In this document: piece after piece, positions 53,634 through 63,532 of the stretch
Layout: each line of letters starts with the position of its first letter
How positions within the stretch are numbered: the first letter of the stretch is position 1
From: Streptomyces fumanus
GTDB taxonomy: Bacteria > Actinomycetota > Actinomycetes > Streptomycetales > Streptomycetaceae
Reading direction: 5' to 3'
Length of the DNA: 64,000 nucleotides
NCBI RefSeq assembly: GCF_014655295.1
Contig: NZ_BNBI01000002.1
Span: forward strand, 310,001-374,000
The notes under the pieces: model-generated
Told to the model about the DNA's origin: nothing
Seen by the model: the letters and a program-made list of their open reading frames with translations, nothing else
The model's database searches: none
Made by a program: the position numbers and the translations under genes

Positions 53634-53655
53634 TTTACTTGGGTTTCCAAGTAAA
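53634..53655. promoter_or_regulatory. Perfect palindrome TTTACTTGG-GTTT-CCAAGTAAA between bkdA and the response regulator
   Basis: Nine-base arms separated by four bases, in an AT-rich island of the 324-bp divergent region, 192 bp from bkdA and 112 bp from the response regulator. A smaller CACA-TTTC-TGTG lies at about 53601. No other gene is seen between 53443 and 53766. Confidence 0.65.
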
Positions 53656-53766
53656 TCGCGAAAGTCGGGAACAGTTACTGGTCACAGCCTCGCAGGGGGC
53701 CGGAACAACGGCACGTTATCCCGCCCGGGCCGGGCGCGGGAAGAGTCGGTATGTGAGACTGGCTCC

Positions 53767-54429
53767 GTGCGCGATGACGGAAATATCAGGGTTTTTCTTC
53801 TCGATGACCATGAGGTGGTCCGTCGGGGTGTGCACGATCTGCTGGCCGGTGAGGACGGCATCGAGGTGGTCGGCGAGGCCGGTACGGCGGCCGACGCGCT
53901 GGCCCGGGTCCCGGCCGCCCGCCCGGACGTGGCGGTGCTGGACGTGCGGCTGCCGGACGGCAGCGGGGTCGAGGTCTGCCGGGAGATCCGCTCCCGGGAC
54001 GAGTCGGTGCGCTGTCTGATGCTGACCTCCTACGCCGACGACGAGGCCCTCTTCGACGCGATCATGGCCGGTGCCTCGGGGTACGTCCTGAAGGACATCC
54101 GGGGCGGCGAGCTGCTGGCCGCCGTGCGGGACGTGGCCGCGGGCCGGTCGCTGCTGGACCCGGTGGCCACCGCGCGGGTGCTGCAGAGGCTGCGCGACGG
54201 CGCCGCCGGCCCCGGCCCGGACGAGCGGCTCGCGCGCCTGACCGAGCAGGAGCGCCGCATCCTGGACCTGATCGGCGAGGGACTGACCAACCGCGCGATC
54301 GGCGAGCGGCTCCACCTCGCCGAAAAGACGATCAAGAATTACGTGTCGAGTCTGCTGTCCAAACTCGGTATGCAGCGCCGTTCCCAGGCCGCCGCCTATG
54401 TGGCGCGGTTGCAGGCCCGGGACGGCTGA
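53767..54429 (+). CDS. NarL/LuxR-type orphan response regulator
   Basis: 220 aa from GTG 53767. The receiver domain (about 7-125) has the acidic pocket (LLDDHE), phosphoacceptor Asp59 in '[11 protein letters not shown]', Thr in 'LMLTSYAD' and Lys in 'SGYVLKD'. The C-terminal LuxR HTH (about 155-215) has '[21 protein letters not shown]' in two parts and '[17 protein letters not shown]'. No histidine kinase is adjacent. It is of the DevR/NarL type and divergent from bkdA, so a direct link to branched-chain metabolism is possible but unproven. Confidence 0.94.
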   Translation: MRDDGNIRVFLLDDHEVVRRGVHDLLAGEDGIEVVGEAGTAADALARVPAARPDVAVLDVRLPDGSGVEVCREIRSRDESVRCLMLTSYADDEALFDAIMAGASGYVLKDIRGGELLAAVRDVAAGRSLLDPVATARVLQRLRDGAAGPGPDERLARLTEQERRILDLIGEGLTNRAIGERLHLAEKTIKNYVSSLLSKLGMQRRSQAAAYVARLQARDG

Positions 54430-54511
54430 CGCGCCCCTTCGGGACTTACGTCCCCGGCGGCCGGGGCGGGCGGCCCTGTTCCGGTCCCCCTCCCTCCCGC
54501 ACAGTGAGGGC

Positions 54512-54913
54512 ATGTCCTGCGACCCCCAGCTCGCCGTCGGCCTGCTCGGCCGCGCCCCGCACGGCCGGGCAGCCACCACGCTGCGGGCCCTGCCCCTCCT
54601 CGCGCCCGCGCGGCACATCGTGGCGGACGGCCGGGTGCTGCTGCGGATGCCCAGGAGCTGGGGCCACCACCTGGCGTGCGCGGGCGGCGTCGTCGCGTAC
54701 GGCGCCGACAACCTCGCCGCCGCCGGGCCCGGCGAACGCCGGTGGAGCGCGCAGGTCGTCGGCCACTGCACGGCGTACGAGCCGACCGCCGCCGAGCTGG
54801 AACGGTTCGGCCCGGTCCCGCGGCCGGTGGACGGCGTCCCGTACGAGCCGGTCTACCTGTGCGTCGAGCCGCGGTTCGGGACCGTGCACCTCGCCGACGG
54901 CGACCCGCTCTGA
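54512..54913 (+). CDS. PNPOx-like FMN-binding split-barrel protein
   Basis: 133 aa with the split-barrel strand order ('ALPLLAPARHIVADGRVLLRM', 'VVAYGADNLAAAG', 'RWSAQVVGHCTAYE', 'YEPVYLCVEPRFGTVHLADG'). Family members bind FMN, F420 or heme; the cofactor is not clear. ATG 54512 lies very close to GAGGG, and CACAGT is about seven bases upstream, so the message may be leaderless. It lies 82 bp after the response regulator gene. Confidence 0.75.
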   Translation: MSCDPQLAVGLLGRAPHGRAATTLRALPLLAPARHIVADGRVLLRMPRSWGHHLACAGGVVAYGADNLAAAGPGERRWSAQVVGHCTAYEPTAAELERFGPVPRPVDGVPYEPVYLCVEPRFGTVHLADGDPL

Positions 54914-54947
54914 CGCCCCGAGAATCTTCTGGCGACCTCCGGCGACT

Positions 54948-55035
54948 CCACGGTGATCTCTCGACGACGCCACGGTGATCCCCCGGCCACCCCACGGTGA
55001 TCCCCCGTCGACCCAACGGTGATCCTCCGGCGATC
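54948..55035. repeat. 22-bp tandem repeat, four copies
   Basis: CCACGGTGATC-type words recur at 54948, 54970, 54992 and 55014 (last copy CCAACGGTGATC), each followed by a variable CCCCGNCNACN stretch. The period equals two helical turns. It lies between the PNPOx-like and phosphotransferase genes. It may be a minisatellite or a multi-site binding region. Confidence 0.85.
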
Positions 55036-55129
55036 CCCCTGCGTTCCCCTGCTGACCGGAAGCGACCAAGGGCGACTGTCTGTGACAAAGCCCAGCTCAC
55101 GGCCGCTTGCCGTGCCTACCATCTGCGGC

Positions 55130-56188
55130 GTGCCGCCCTTACGTGTACCACCCCCCGTGCCCCACGCGCCCCCGCTGAACGTCCTGCTGAGCCGCTACCG
55201 CGCCGGTTCCGCGCTCTCCTGCGAACCCGTCGACCAGGGGCTGCTCAACCGGGGCTACCGCCTGCGCACCACGCACGGCCGCTACTTCCTCAAGCACCAC
55301 TTCGACCCCGAGACCGCCGACCCGGCGGCCATCGCCCGCCAGCACCGGGCCACCCGGCGGCTGGCCGGACTCGGCGTCCCCGTCGCCCCGCCGCTGCCGG
55401 ACCGCTATGGGCGCACCGTCGCCGTGATCGGCGGCCACAGCTACGCCCTGCACCCCTGGATCGACGGCCGGCACCGCCACGGCGGCCAGCTCACCGTGCG
55501 CCAGTGCGCCCGCCTGGGCGCCCTGCTGGGGCTCGTGCACGCCGGTCTGGAGCAGGTGATGCCGGCACACCGGCGGAACCGGCCCGCACGCGCGGTGGAC
55601 GCCCCGGACGCCGACCCGGCCGGCAGCGCCGACCCCGCCGCCACCCGCGCCCTCATCGACGACCTGCTCGCCCGGGTGCACCGGCACCGGCCCGCCGACT
55701 CCTTCGACGAACTCGCCCGCCACCGGCTCCTGGAGCGCCGCGCGCTGCTGGAACGCCACGCCGACCGGCGTCCCCCGCGCGGTGGCGCGGTCGGCTGGGT
55801 GCACGGGGACTTCCACCCGTTCAACCTGCTCTACAAGGACGACGCCCCGGCGGCCATCGTGGACTGGGACAAGCTGGGCGTGCGCCCCCGCGCGGAGGAG
55901 GCGGTACGCGCCGCCGCGATCTTCTTCGTCCGGCCCGACGGCGCCCTGGACCTGCCGCGGGTACGCGCCTACGCGCGCGCGTACCGGCGGGCCGCCGGGG
56001 CGACGGCGGCGCAGCTCGCGGCGGCCGTGCACCGGGTGTGGTGGGAGCGGCTCAACGACTTCTGGATGCTGCGCTGGCACTACGAGCGCGGTGACCGCCG
56101 CGCGGACCCGCAGTTCCCGGCGGCGTCCGCGCTGGCCGTGTGGTGGACCCGCGCGTACGAGGCGGTGGGCGGGGCGTTCACGGACTGA
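55130..56188 (+). CDS. Aminoglycoside-phosphotransferase-like kinase (APH/choline kinase fold)
   Basis: 352 aa. It has 'YRLRTTHGRYFLKHH' (ATP-site Lys), 'HSYALHPWIDGR' (hinge), catalytic loop 'GWVHGDFHPFNLLY' (Brenner motif H-G-D-x-x-x-x-N) and 'IVDWDKLGV' (metal Asp). The fold phosphorylates small alcohols such as aminoglycosides, homoserine or choline; the substrate is unknown. The start is taken as GTG 55130 because TACCAT (55117-55122) is a good -10 element seven bases upstream, a leaderless layout. Other GTGs are possible. Confidence 0.85.
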   Translation: MPPLRVPPPVPHAPPLNVLLSRYRAGSALSCEPVDQGLLNRGYRLRTTHGRYFLKHHFDPETADPAAIARQHRATRRLAGLGVPVAPPLPDRYGRTVAVIGGHSYALHPWIDGRHRHGGQLTVRQCARLGALLGLVHAGLEQVMPAHRRNRPARAVDAPDADPAGSADPAATRALIDDLLARVHRHRPADSFDELARHRLLERRALLERHADRRPPRGGAVGWVHGDFHPFNLLYKDDAPAAIVDWDKLGVRPRAEEAVRAAAIFFVRPDGALDLPRVRAYARAYRRAAGATAAQLAAAVHRVWWERLNDFWMLRWHYERGDRRADPQFPAASALAVWWTRAYEAVGGAFTD

Positions 56189-56233
56189 ACCCCCGCGGCG
56201 GACGCAGGCGCGGGACGGTCACGCCCCCCGGGA

Positions 56234-56318
56234 CGGCCGCGTCCGCTCAGCCGCCCAGGCCGGCGGAACGGGGCCGCGTCCGCTCAGCCGCCGAGACCGA
56301 CGGGACGGCCGGGTCCGC

Positions 56319-56330
<12 letters not shown>
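56234..56330. repeat. Tandem 35-37 bp copies of the kinase gene 3' end including its stop codon
   Basis: CGCTCAGCCGCC occurs at 56244, 56281 and 56316. The third holds the true stop (TCA, 56319-56321) and last codons (AGLGG) of the minus-strand kinase gene, the other two are duplicated ends downstream of it. Confidence 0.88.
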
Positions 56331-57935
<1,605 letters not shown>

Positions 57936-58173
57936 CAGTCCTCGCCGTCGTTTCTGCCCGCGGTGCGCGCGGTGTTGTTACGGTCTCCGTCGGCCACGCT
58001 ACAGCCTCCGCGCAAGCCTCCGGTCCGAGATGGGCGCCGGGACCGGCACGAGACGGACCGGTCATGAAACCCTGGTTCCGCACTGTCGTGCAAATTCTGT
58101 GTACCGGCCGTACGCCCGCGGTAACGCTTCCGCGACGCTTCTTTCGCGTACGGTCACGGAACGGGCACCGCGC

Positions 58174-58201
58174 TTGACGTGTCAGTGCCCTGGGGCAGAC
58201 T
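58174..58201 (+). promoter_or_regulatory. Candidate vegetative promoter of the second kinase gene
   Basis: TTGACG (58174-58179), 16-bp spacer, CAGACT (58196-58201), about 95 bp upstream of the kinase ATG in the 361-bp divergent region (57936-58296). The rest of that region holds no gene that I can support. Confidence 0.5.
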
Positions 58202-58296
58202 TGGCCGGGAATAGCAGGTTGGATCAAGACATTCGACCGGCGCCCGGCCAGGCACGGGGGCCGGCTCCGGTGAAGCCGGGCGGGGGAGCGGACATC

Positions 58297-59919
58297 ATGG
58301 GCCAGGACGGCGCGCGCAACCGGTACGCGGGACGAGCGCTGGCCGGCGGCCGCTATCAGCTCCGCGACCTGCTCGGCGAGGGCGGCATGGCCTCGGTGCA
58401 CCTGGCCCACGACACCGTGCTCGACCGCCAGGTCGCCGTCAAGACCCTGCACACCGAGCTGGGTCGCGAGCAGGCGTTCCGCGAGCGGTTCCGGCGCGAG
58501 GCGCAGGCGGTCGCGCGGCTGACCCACACCAACATCGTCTCGGTCTTCGACACCGGCGAGGACGAGGTCGACTCCACGACGACGCCGTACATCGTCATGG
58601 AGTACATCGACGGCCGCCCGCTCGGCTCGGTCCTCGACGAGGACGTGCGGCAGTACGGCGCGATGCCCGCCGACAAGGCGCTGCGGATCACCGCGGACGT
58701 CCTCGCCGCGCTGGAGATCAGCCATGAGATGGGCCTGGTCCACCGGGACATCAAGCCGGGCAACGTGATGATGACCAAGCGCGGTGTGATCAAGGTCATG
58801 GACTTCGGCATCGCGCGCGCGATGCAGTCCGGGGTCACCTCGATGACGCAGACCGGCATGGTCGTCGGCACCCCCCAGTACCTCTCGCCCGAGCAGGCGC
58901 TGGGCCGGGGCGTGGACGCCCGCTCCGACCTGTACTCGGTCGGGATCATGCTCTTCCAGTTGGTCACCGGGCGGCTGCCCTTCGACGCCGACTCGCCGCT
59001 GGCCATCGCGTACGCGCATGTGCAGGAGGAGCCGCCGGTGCCGTCCTCGATCAACCGGTCGCTGCCGCCGGCCGTGGACGCGCTGCTCGCCCGCGCCCTG
59101 AAGAAGAATCCGAACGAGCGTTTCCCGAGCGCGGTCGCCATGCGCGACGAGTGCCTGCGGGTCGCCCGGTCGCTCCAGCCCGCCGCGCCGAACATCGTGC
59201 CGGACGCGCCCACGCCCAGCGGCGCGGGCGTCGGCTCCGCCGTCTTCCCGCCGGTCGACCAGGCCGGCCCGCCCGCCCAGGGCGGCGTCCGGACGCCGTA
59301 CTCCCCGAATCCGTACGGCACCCCGGCACCGGCCGCGCCCGCCCCGGCGTACGGCTATCCGCAGCAGGGCGGCTACCCGGCCCCGAGCCCGGCGCCGGGG
59401 TACGCGACGCCGGCCGCCCCGCCGCCGTACGACCTCGCGCCGCCCGCGCGGACGTCCGGTCCGTCCGGCGGGGGCCGGGGCGGCAGGCCCGTCGTCATCG
59501 GCTCGGTCGCGGTCGCCCTGCTGGCCGTGGGCGGCCTGGTCACCGCGCTGATGATGAACGGCGGCGACAAGGACCCCGAGGGCGGCGGCACGGCCGGTGC
59601 CTCCGCGTCGCCCTCCCGGGTGGCGGGCTACCGCGGCCCGGACACCACCAGGGTGATCGAGAAGGAGGAGTGCACGGAGCCGGAGGAGTCGTCCAACGAC
59701 CCCGACAAGATCCGGGTCCCGGACTTCGGCTTCAAGTACATCGGCTCGGTCAAGGCGTGCTTCCAGTCGGCCGGCTGGACGATGAAGATCGTCGACGTCG
59801 ACGAGAACACCTACGGCGAGGGCACGGTCATGGACCAGTTCCCGGCCGCCGGCACCGATGTCGATCCCAAGGACATGCCGGAGATCCAGCTCAAGGTGTC
59901 CACCGGCAACCCTGCCTGA
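58297..59919 (+). CDS. PknB-type serine/threonine protein kinase with one PASTA-like domain
   Basis: 540 aa from ATG 58297, eight bases after GGGGGAG. Kinase domain (about 20-285) with 'LGEGGMASVH', Lys49, HRD (149-151) and DFG (169-171). A Pro/Gly/Tyr-rich linker (about 300-400) precedes a transmembrane helix (about 403-425). The outside part ends in a single PASTA-like domain (about 470-537, 'IRVPDFGFKYIGSVKACFQSAG' in parts, 'VMDQFPAAGTDVDP') with two Cys. PASTA domains sense peptidoglycan. Divergent from its paralogue, a conserved Streptomyces pairing. Confidence 0.94.
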   Translation: MGQDGARNRYAGRALAGGRYQLRDLLGEGGMASVHLAHDTVLDRQVAVKTLHTELGREQAFRERFRREAQAVARLTHTNIVSVFDTGEDEVDSTTTPYIVMEYIDGRPLGSVLDEDVRQYGAMPADKALRITADVLAALEISHEMGLVHRDIKPGNVMMTKRGVIKVMDFGIARAMQSGVTSMTQTGMVVGTPQYLSPEQALGRGVDARSDLYSVGIMLFQLVTGRLPFDADSPLAIAYAHVQEEPPVPSSINRSLPPAVDALLARALKKNPNERFPSAVAMRDECLRVARSLQPAAPNIVPDAPTPSGAGVGSAVFPPVDQAGPPAQGGVRTPYSPNPYGTPAPAAPAPAYGYPQQGGYPAPSPAPGYATPAAPPPYDLAPPARTSGPSGGGRGGRPVVIGSVAVALLAVGGLVTALMMNGGDKDPEGGGTAGASASPSRVAGYRGPDTTRVIEKEECTEPEESSNDPDKIRVPDFGFKYIGSVKACFQSAGWTMKIVDVDENTYGEGTVMDQFPAAGTDVDPKDMPEIQLKVSTGNPA

Positions 59920-60042
59920 CCGCCCGCGGCGGACATCGGGGCCCGGCGGCCTGAGCCGCCGGGCCCTCGGGTGCGGTGGGACGCCCGCCGGGCCGGTCCC
60001 CGGCGGGAGGCGCCGGGCGGGGTCCCCTTGGGGGACGGGCCG

Positions 60043-60588
60043 CTAGAGGTACGGGCCGCCCGAGCGGCCGCCCAGGTGCTGGCCCTCGTCGCCGTCCCCG
60101 GTCATGCCGGTCGGCAGGGCGCGGCGCATCTGCTCCAACTGGGCGCGGGCGGCCATCTGCTGGGCGAACAGCGTGGTCTGGATGCCGTGGAAGAGGCCCT
60201 CCAGCCAGCCCACCAACTGGGCCTGCGCGATCCGCAGCTCCGCGTCGCTCGGCGTCGCCTCCTCCGTGAACGGCAGGGAGAGCCGCTCCAGCTCCGCGAC
60301 CAGCTCCGGCGCGAGACCGTCCTCCAGCTCCTTCACCGAGCTGGCGTGGATCTCCTTCAGCCGGGCCCGGCTCGCGTCGTCCAGGGGAGCGGCGCGCACC
60401 TCCTCCAGAAGCTGCTTGATCATGCTGCCGATCCGCATGACCTTCGCCGGCTGCTCGACCTGCTCCGTCACCGGGGTCTCGCGGGAGTCCTCGTCTCCGT
60501 CACCGCCGCCGCTCAGGGCCATACCGTCCTGGCCGACGACCAGGATCTGGGGGTTCTCCGACGACCTGTCGTTCCTCGGCATCTCCAT
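60043..60588 (-). CDS. bpa: Bacterial proteasome activator (Bpa/PafE family)
   Basis: 181 aa. DUF2587-type protein with an acidic disordered N-terminus (about 1-45), a four-helix bundle (about 50-165, 'VMRIGSMIKQLLEEVRAAPLD', 'QLVGWLEGLFHGIQTTLFAQQ' in parts) and a C-terminus ending GGPYL, close to the GQYL tail that docks into the 20S proteasome. Bpa forms a dodecameric ring that opens the proteasome gate without ATP. The start could be the ATG at 60588, 60597 or 60582. The 20S genes are not in the window. Confidence 0.9.
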   Translation of the reverse strand: MEMPRNDRSSENPQILVVGQDGMALSGGGDGDEDSRETPVTEQVEQPAKVMRIGSMIKQLLEEVRAAPLDDASRARLKEIHASSVKELEDGLAPELVAELERLSLPFTEEATPSDAELRIAQAQLVGWLEGLFHGIQTTLFAQQMAARAQLEQMRRALPTGMTGDGDEGQHLGGRSGGPYL

Positions 60589-60708
60589 ACCGCCCATTGT
60601 CTCGTACGGGTGCGCAAGCCCTGGGGGGCGCCCCCGGGACGAGCCCGGCCGGCCGCGTACGGCGGCGCCCGGAATGCCGGAACGGTCCGGGGGCGTAAGG
60701 CTTGTTCC

Positions 60709-61353
60709 GTGACTCGATGGCTACGCACGCTGCGCGCGACCGGACCCGTGGGTGTCCTGGGGGCGGTCGCGCTGCTGTCGCCGTCCGCGTACGGCGCCTC
60801 CGCGCCGCCGCCGGTGGCGGCCTCGTCCGCCGCTCCGGCCCCGAGGCCGCCGGCCCCGTCCGCCGCTCCGGCCGCCTCGCGCGCCCCGTCGCCCGCCGCG
60901 TCCGCCTCGGCAGCCGGGCCCCGGGCGGCTCCCGCGCCCCCGTCGGTGGCCGCCGGTGAGCCGTCCCGGGCGGGGAGCCGGGCCGGGGAGGGGCGGCAGC
61001 GGCCCGGACGGCGGGAGACACCGGCGGCGGAGGCCGGACGCCCGGACGAGCGGGGCCGTGCGGACGTACCGCCGAAGGACGTACCGGCCAGGGACGTACG
61101 TGCCTCCGCGGAGGCCGGGCGGGATCCGGCCGGGGCCGGGCGGCCCTCGGCGGGGGCCGGGCGGCTCGGGTCGGTGCCGCCCGCGCCGCCGGTGGAGCCC
61201 GGAGCGCGGACCGTGCCCCGGGCGGGGACCGGGACCGGGACCGCGGCCGAGCCGGTGCTGCGGGTGCTGCCGCTCGGCACCGGGCTGGTGCTCATGGGCC
61301 TCGGGCTCGCCCTCGCCTTCGTCGGGCTCCGGCTCCGCCGCGGCCGGGCGTGA
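60709..61353 (+). CDS. Exported Ala/Pro-rich protein with C-terminal membrane anchor
   Basis: 214 aa from GTG 60709. A signal peptide (RWLRTLRATGPVGVLGAVAL, cut near AYG-AS) is followed by a long Ala/Pro/Arg/Gly low-complexity body and a C-terminal helix ('LPLGTGLVLMGLGLALAF') with a basic RLRRGRA end. The end resembles a sortase signal but the motif reads LPLGTG, not LPXTG or LAXTG, so anchoring by the helix alone is more likely. I do not recognise the family. Confidence 0.68.
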   Translation: MTRWLRTLRATGPVGVLGAVALLSPSAYGASAPPPVAASSAAPAPRPPAPSAAPAASRAPSPAASASAAGPRAAPAPPSVAAGEPSRAGSRAGEGRQRPGRRETPAAEAGRPDERGRADVPPKDVPARDVRASAEAGRDPAGAGRPSAGAGRLGSVPPAPPVEPGARTVPRAGTGTGTAAEPVLRVLPLGTGLVLMGLGLALAFVGLRLRRGRA

Positions 61354-61376
61354 CCGCGGCGGACCCGGTCCCCGTC

Positions 61377-62357
61377 CTACGCGGTGACCAGCAGGACCTT
61401 GCCGATGTGCCCGCTCTCCTCCACCACCCGGTGGGCGGCGGCCGCCTCGCGCATCGGCATCTCCCGGTCGACGACCGGCCGGAGGTGGCCGTCCGCGAAC
61501 AGCGGCCAGACGTGCTCCCGTACGGCCGCCACGATGGCCGCCTTCTCCTGCGCCGGGCGGGCCCGCAGCGAGGTGGCGCTGACCGCGCCCCGCTTGGCCA
61601 GCAGGGCGCCGATGTTCAGCTCGCCCTTGGTGCCGCCCTGCATCCCGATGATCGCCAGCCGGCCGTTGACGGCCAGCGCCTGGACGTTGCGGTCCAGGTA
61701 CTTGGCGCCCATGTTGTCGAGGATCACGTCGGCGCCCGCGCCGCCGGTCGCCTCCTTGATCTCGGCGACGAAGTCCTGCTCCCGGTAGTTGATCAGGATG
61801 TCGGCGCCCAGTTCGGCGCAGCGCTCCAGCTTCTCCTTGGTGCCCGCGGTCACCGCGACCCTCGCGCCCAGCGCCTTGGCCAACTGGATCGCCATGGTGC
61901 CGATGCCGCTGGAACCGCCGTGCACCAGCAGGGTCTCGCCGGGACGGAGGTGGGCGACCATGAACACGTTCGACCAGACCGTGCAGACCACCTCGGGCAG
62001 CGCCGCCGCCTCCTTGACGCCGATGCCCCCGGGCAGCGGCAGGAGCTGACCGGCCGGGACGGCGACCTTCTCGGCGTACCCGCCGCCGCCGAGCAGCGCG
62101 CACACCTCGTCGCCGACGTTCCAGTCGGAGACGCCGGGGCCGAGCGCGGCGATCCGGCCCGCGCACTCCAGGCCGGGGTAGGCGGGGGCGCCGGGCGGCG
62201 GGTCGTAGTAGCCCTGGCGCTGCATGATGTCGGCCCGGTTGACGGCACTGGCCGTCACCTCGACCAGGACCTCGCCCTCGCCGGGCACCGGATCGGGGAC
62301 CTCGGCCCAGACCAGTGCCTCGGGGCCTCCGGGTTCGGGAATCGTGATCGCATGCAT
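61377..62357 (-). CDS. NAD(P)H-quinone oxidoreductase, MDR superfamily (PIG3-like)
   Basis: 326 aa without the structural zinc of alcohol dehydrogenases. N-terminal GroES-like part ('SAVNRADIMQRQGYYDPPPG', 'YPGLECAGRI') and a Rossmann domain with 'LLVHGGSSGIGTMAIQLAKALG' (in parts; A-x-x-G-x-x-x-x-x-x-Q quinone reductase signature) and 'VILDNMGAKYLD'. The C-terminus is 'HIGKVLLVTA'. It likely reduces quinones with NADPH. ATG 62357. The downstream plus-strand gene ends 23 bp from its stop. Confidence 0.95.
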   Translation of the reverse strand: MHAITIPEPGGPEALVWAEVPDPVPGEGEVLVEVTASAVNRADIMQRQGYYDPPPGAPAYPGLECAGRIAALGPGVSDWNVGDEVCALLGGGGYAEKVAVPAGQLLPLPGGIGVKEAAALPEVVCTVWSNVFMVAHLRPGETLLVHGGSSGIGTMAIQLAKALGARVAVTAGTKEKLERCAELGADILINYREQDFVAEIKEATGGAGADVILDNMGAKYLDRNVQALAVNGRLAIIGMQGGTKGELNIGALLAKRGAVSATSLRARPAQEKAAIVAAVREHVWPLFADGHLRPVVDREMPMREAAAAHRVVEESGHIGKVLLVTA

Positions 62358-62427
62358 GAGGGGGACGCTACTCCCCCCGCCGGCCCGGAGCCCGCGGACG
62401 CCACCGCGGCCCCGCGAGGCCAGGGGT

Positions 62428-63525
62428 TCAGTCCATCGGCAGCGGGCGGGCGTCGGGCGCCACCTGGGTGCCCGGCGTCGCCCGCACGATGGTGATCAGC
62501 CGGTCCGTCAGCTCCAGCCTCCCGACGGCCGGGTCGTCGTACCCGAGCACCCGGTGTCCGCGCAGGACGCTCACCACCAGGTCGTCGACCTCGCGCGGGG
62601 TCTTGCCCACCTCGGCCTTTATGACCGGCCGTTCCACGATGTCGAGCCCGCTGCCCTGGCTGATCAGGTCCTCCATCACCATGCCGGCGGCCGGGCTGAG
62701 CACGGAGAGGCCGAGCAGCCGGCCCGCGGCGCTGGCGCTGGTGATCACGGCGTCGGCGCCGGACTGCTTGAGCAGCGGCGCGTTCTCCTCCTCGCGGACC
62801 GCCGCCACGATCTTGGCGCCCCGGTTGAGCTGCCGGGCCGTCAGCGTCACCAGCACCGCCGTGTCGTCGCGCTGGGTGGCGATGATGATCTGCCGGGCCT
62901 TGTGCACCTCGGCCCGCTTCAGCACCTCGCTGCGTGTGGCGTCGCCGACCACACCCGCGAAGCCGTCGGCCGTCGCCGCGTCGATCACCTTGCCGCTCGG
63001 GTCGACCACGACGACCTGGTCCTTCTTCAGCCCTGTCGCGCAGACGGTCTTCAGCGCCGACCTTCCCTTCGTGCCGAAGCCGACGACGACGGTGTGATCG
63101 CGCAAGGTGGACCTCCAGCGGGTCAGCCGCCATTCCTCCCGGGTGCGCTCGGTGAGCGCCTCCAGGGTGGTGCCGACCAGGATGATCAGGAACAGCACGC
63201 GCAGCGGTGTGATGACGAAGATGTTGGTCAGCCGGGCGGCGTCACCGACGGGCGTGATGTCGCCGTATCCGGTGGTGGAGAGGGTGACGGTCGCGTAGTA
63301 GAACGCGTCGAGGAGATCGACGGAACCGTCGGAGTTGTCGTTGTAGCCGTCGTGGTCGGCATAGACGATCAGCGCGGTCGCCACGAGGACGAACAGCGCC
63401 ATGGAGAGCCGCTTGCCGACCTGGCGGATCGGGTGCTCCACCATTTTCCTGGGGAGTTTCACCTTGTGGGTCACGAGGTGCTCGTCCGCTTGGCGGGCGA
63501 TCGCGTCCTGGCCCGGAAGTTTCAC
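62428..63525 (-). CDS. Two-TM potassium channel with RCK (TrkA-N/C) domains
   Basis: 365 aa from GTG 63525. Two transmembrane helices (about 37-55 and 100-125) flank the selectivity filter TTGYGD in 'VTLSTTGYGDITP'. A cytosolic RCK domain (about 145-265, 'VVVGFGTKG' nucleotide loop) and a TrkA-C-like part (about 275-360) follow, as in MthK/Kch channels gated by ligand. GTG 63525 overlaps the moeA stop (GTGA) and lies nine bases after GGAGG; the GTG at 63534 abuts that ribosome site and is less likely. parS covers this start. Confidence 0.93.
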   Translation of the reverse strand: MKLPGQDAIARQADEHLVTHKVKLPRKMVEHPIRQVGKRLSMALFVLVATALIVYADHDGYNDNSDGSVDLLDAFYYATVTLSTTGYGDITPVGDAARLTNIFVITPLRVLFLIILVGTTLEALTERTREEWRLTRWRSTLRDHTVVVGFGTKGRSALKTVCATGLKKDQVVVVDPSGKVIDAATADGFAGVVGDATRSEVLKRAEVHKARQIIIATQRDDTAVLVTLTARQLNRGAKIVAAVREEENAPLLKQSGADAVITSASAAGRLLGLSVLSPAAGMVMEDLISQGSGLDIVERPVIKAEVGKTPREVDDLVVSVLRGHRVLGYDDPAVGRLELTDRLITIVRATPGTQVAPDARPLPMD

Positions 63526-63532
63526 GTGAAAC
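63519..63532. other. parS site embedded in the moeA/channel gene junction
   Basis: GTTTCACGTGAAAC, a perfect Streptomyces parS. It spans the moeA stop (63522-63524) and the overlapping GTG start of the channel gene (63523-63525), so the palindrome also constrains both coding ends. Confidence 0.95.

Noticed and set aside
60709..61353. LPXTG sortase substrate
   Set aside because: The C-terminal motif reads LPLGTG, with an extra residue before TG, so it is not a sortase signal.
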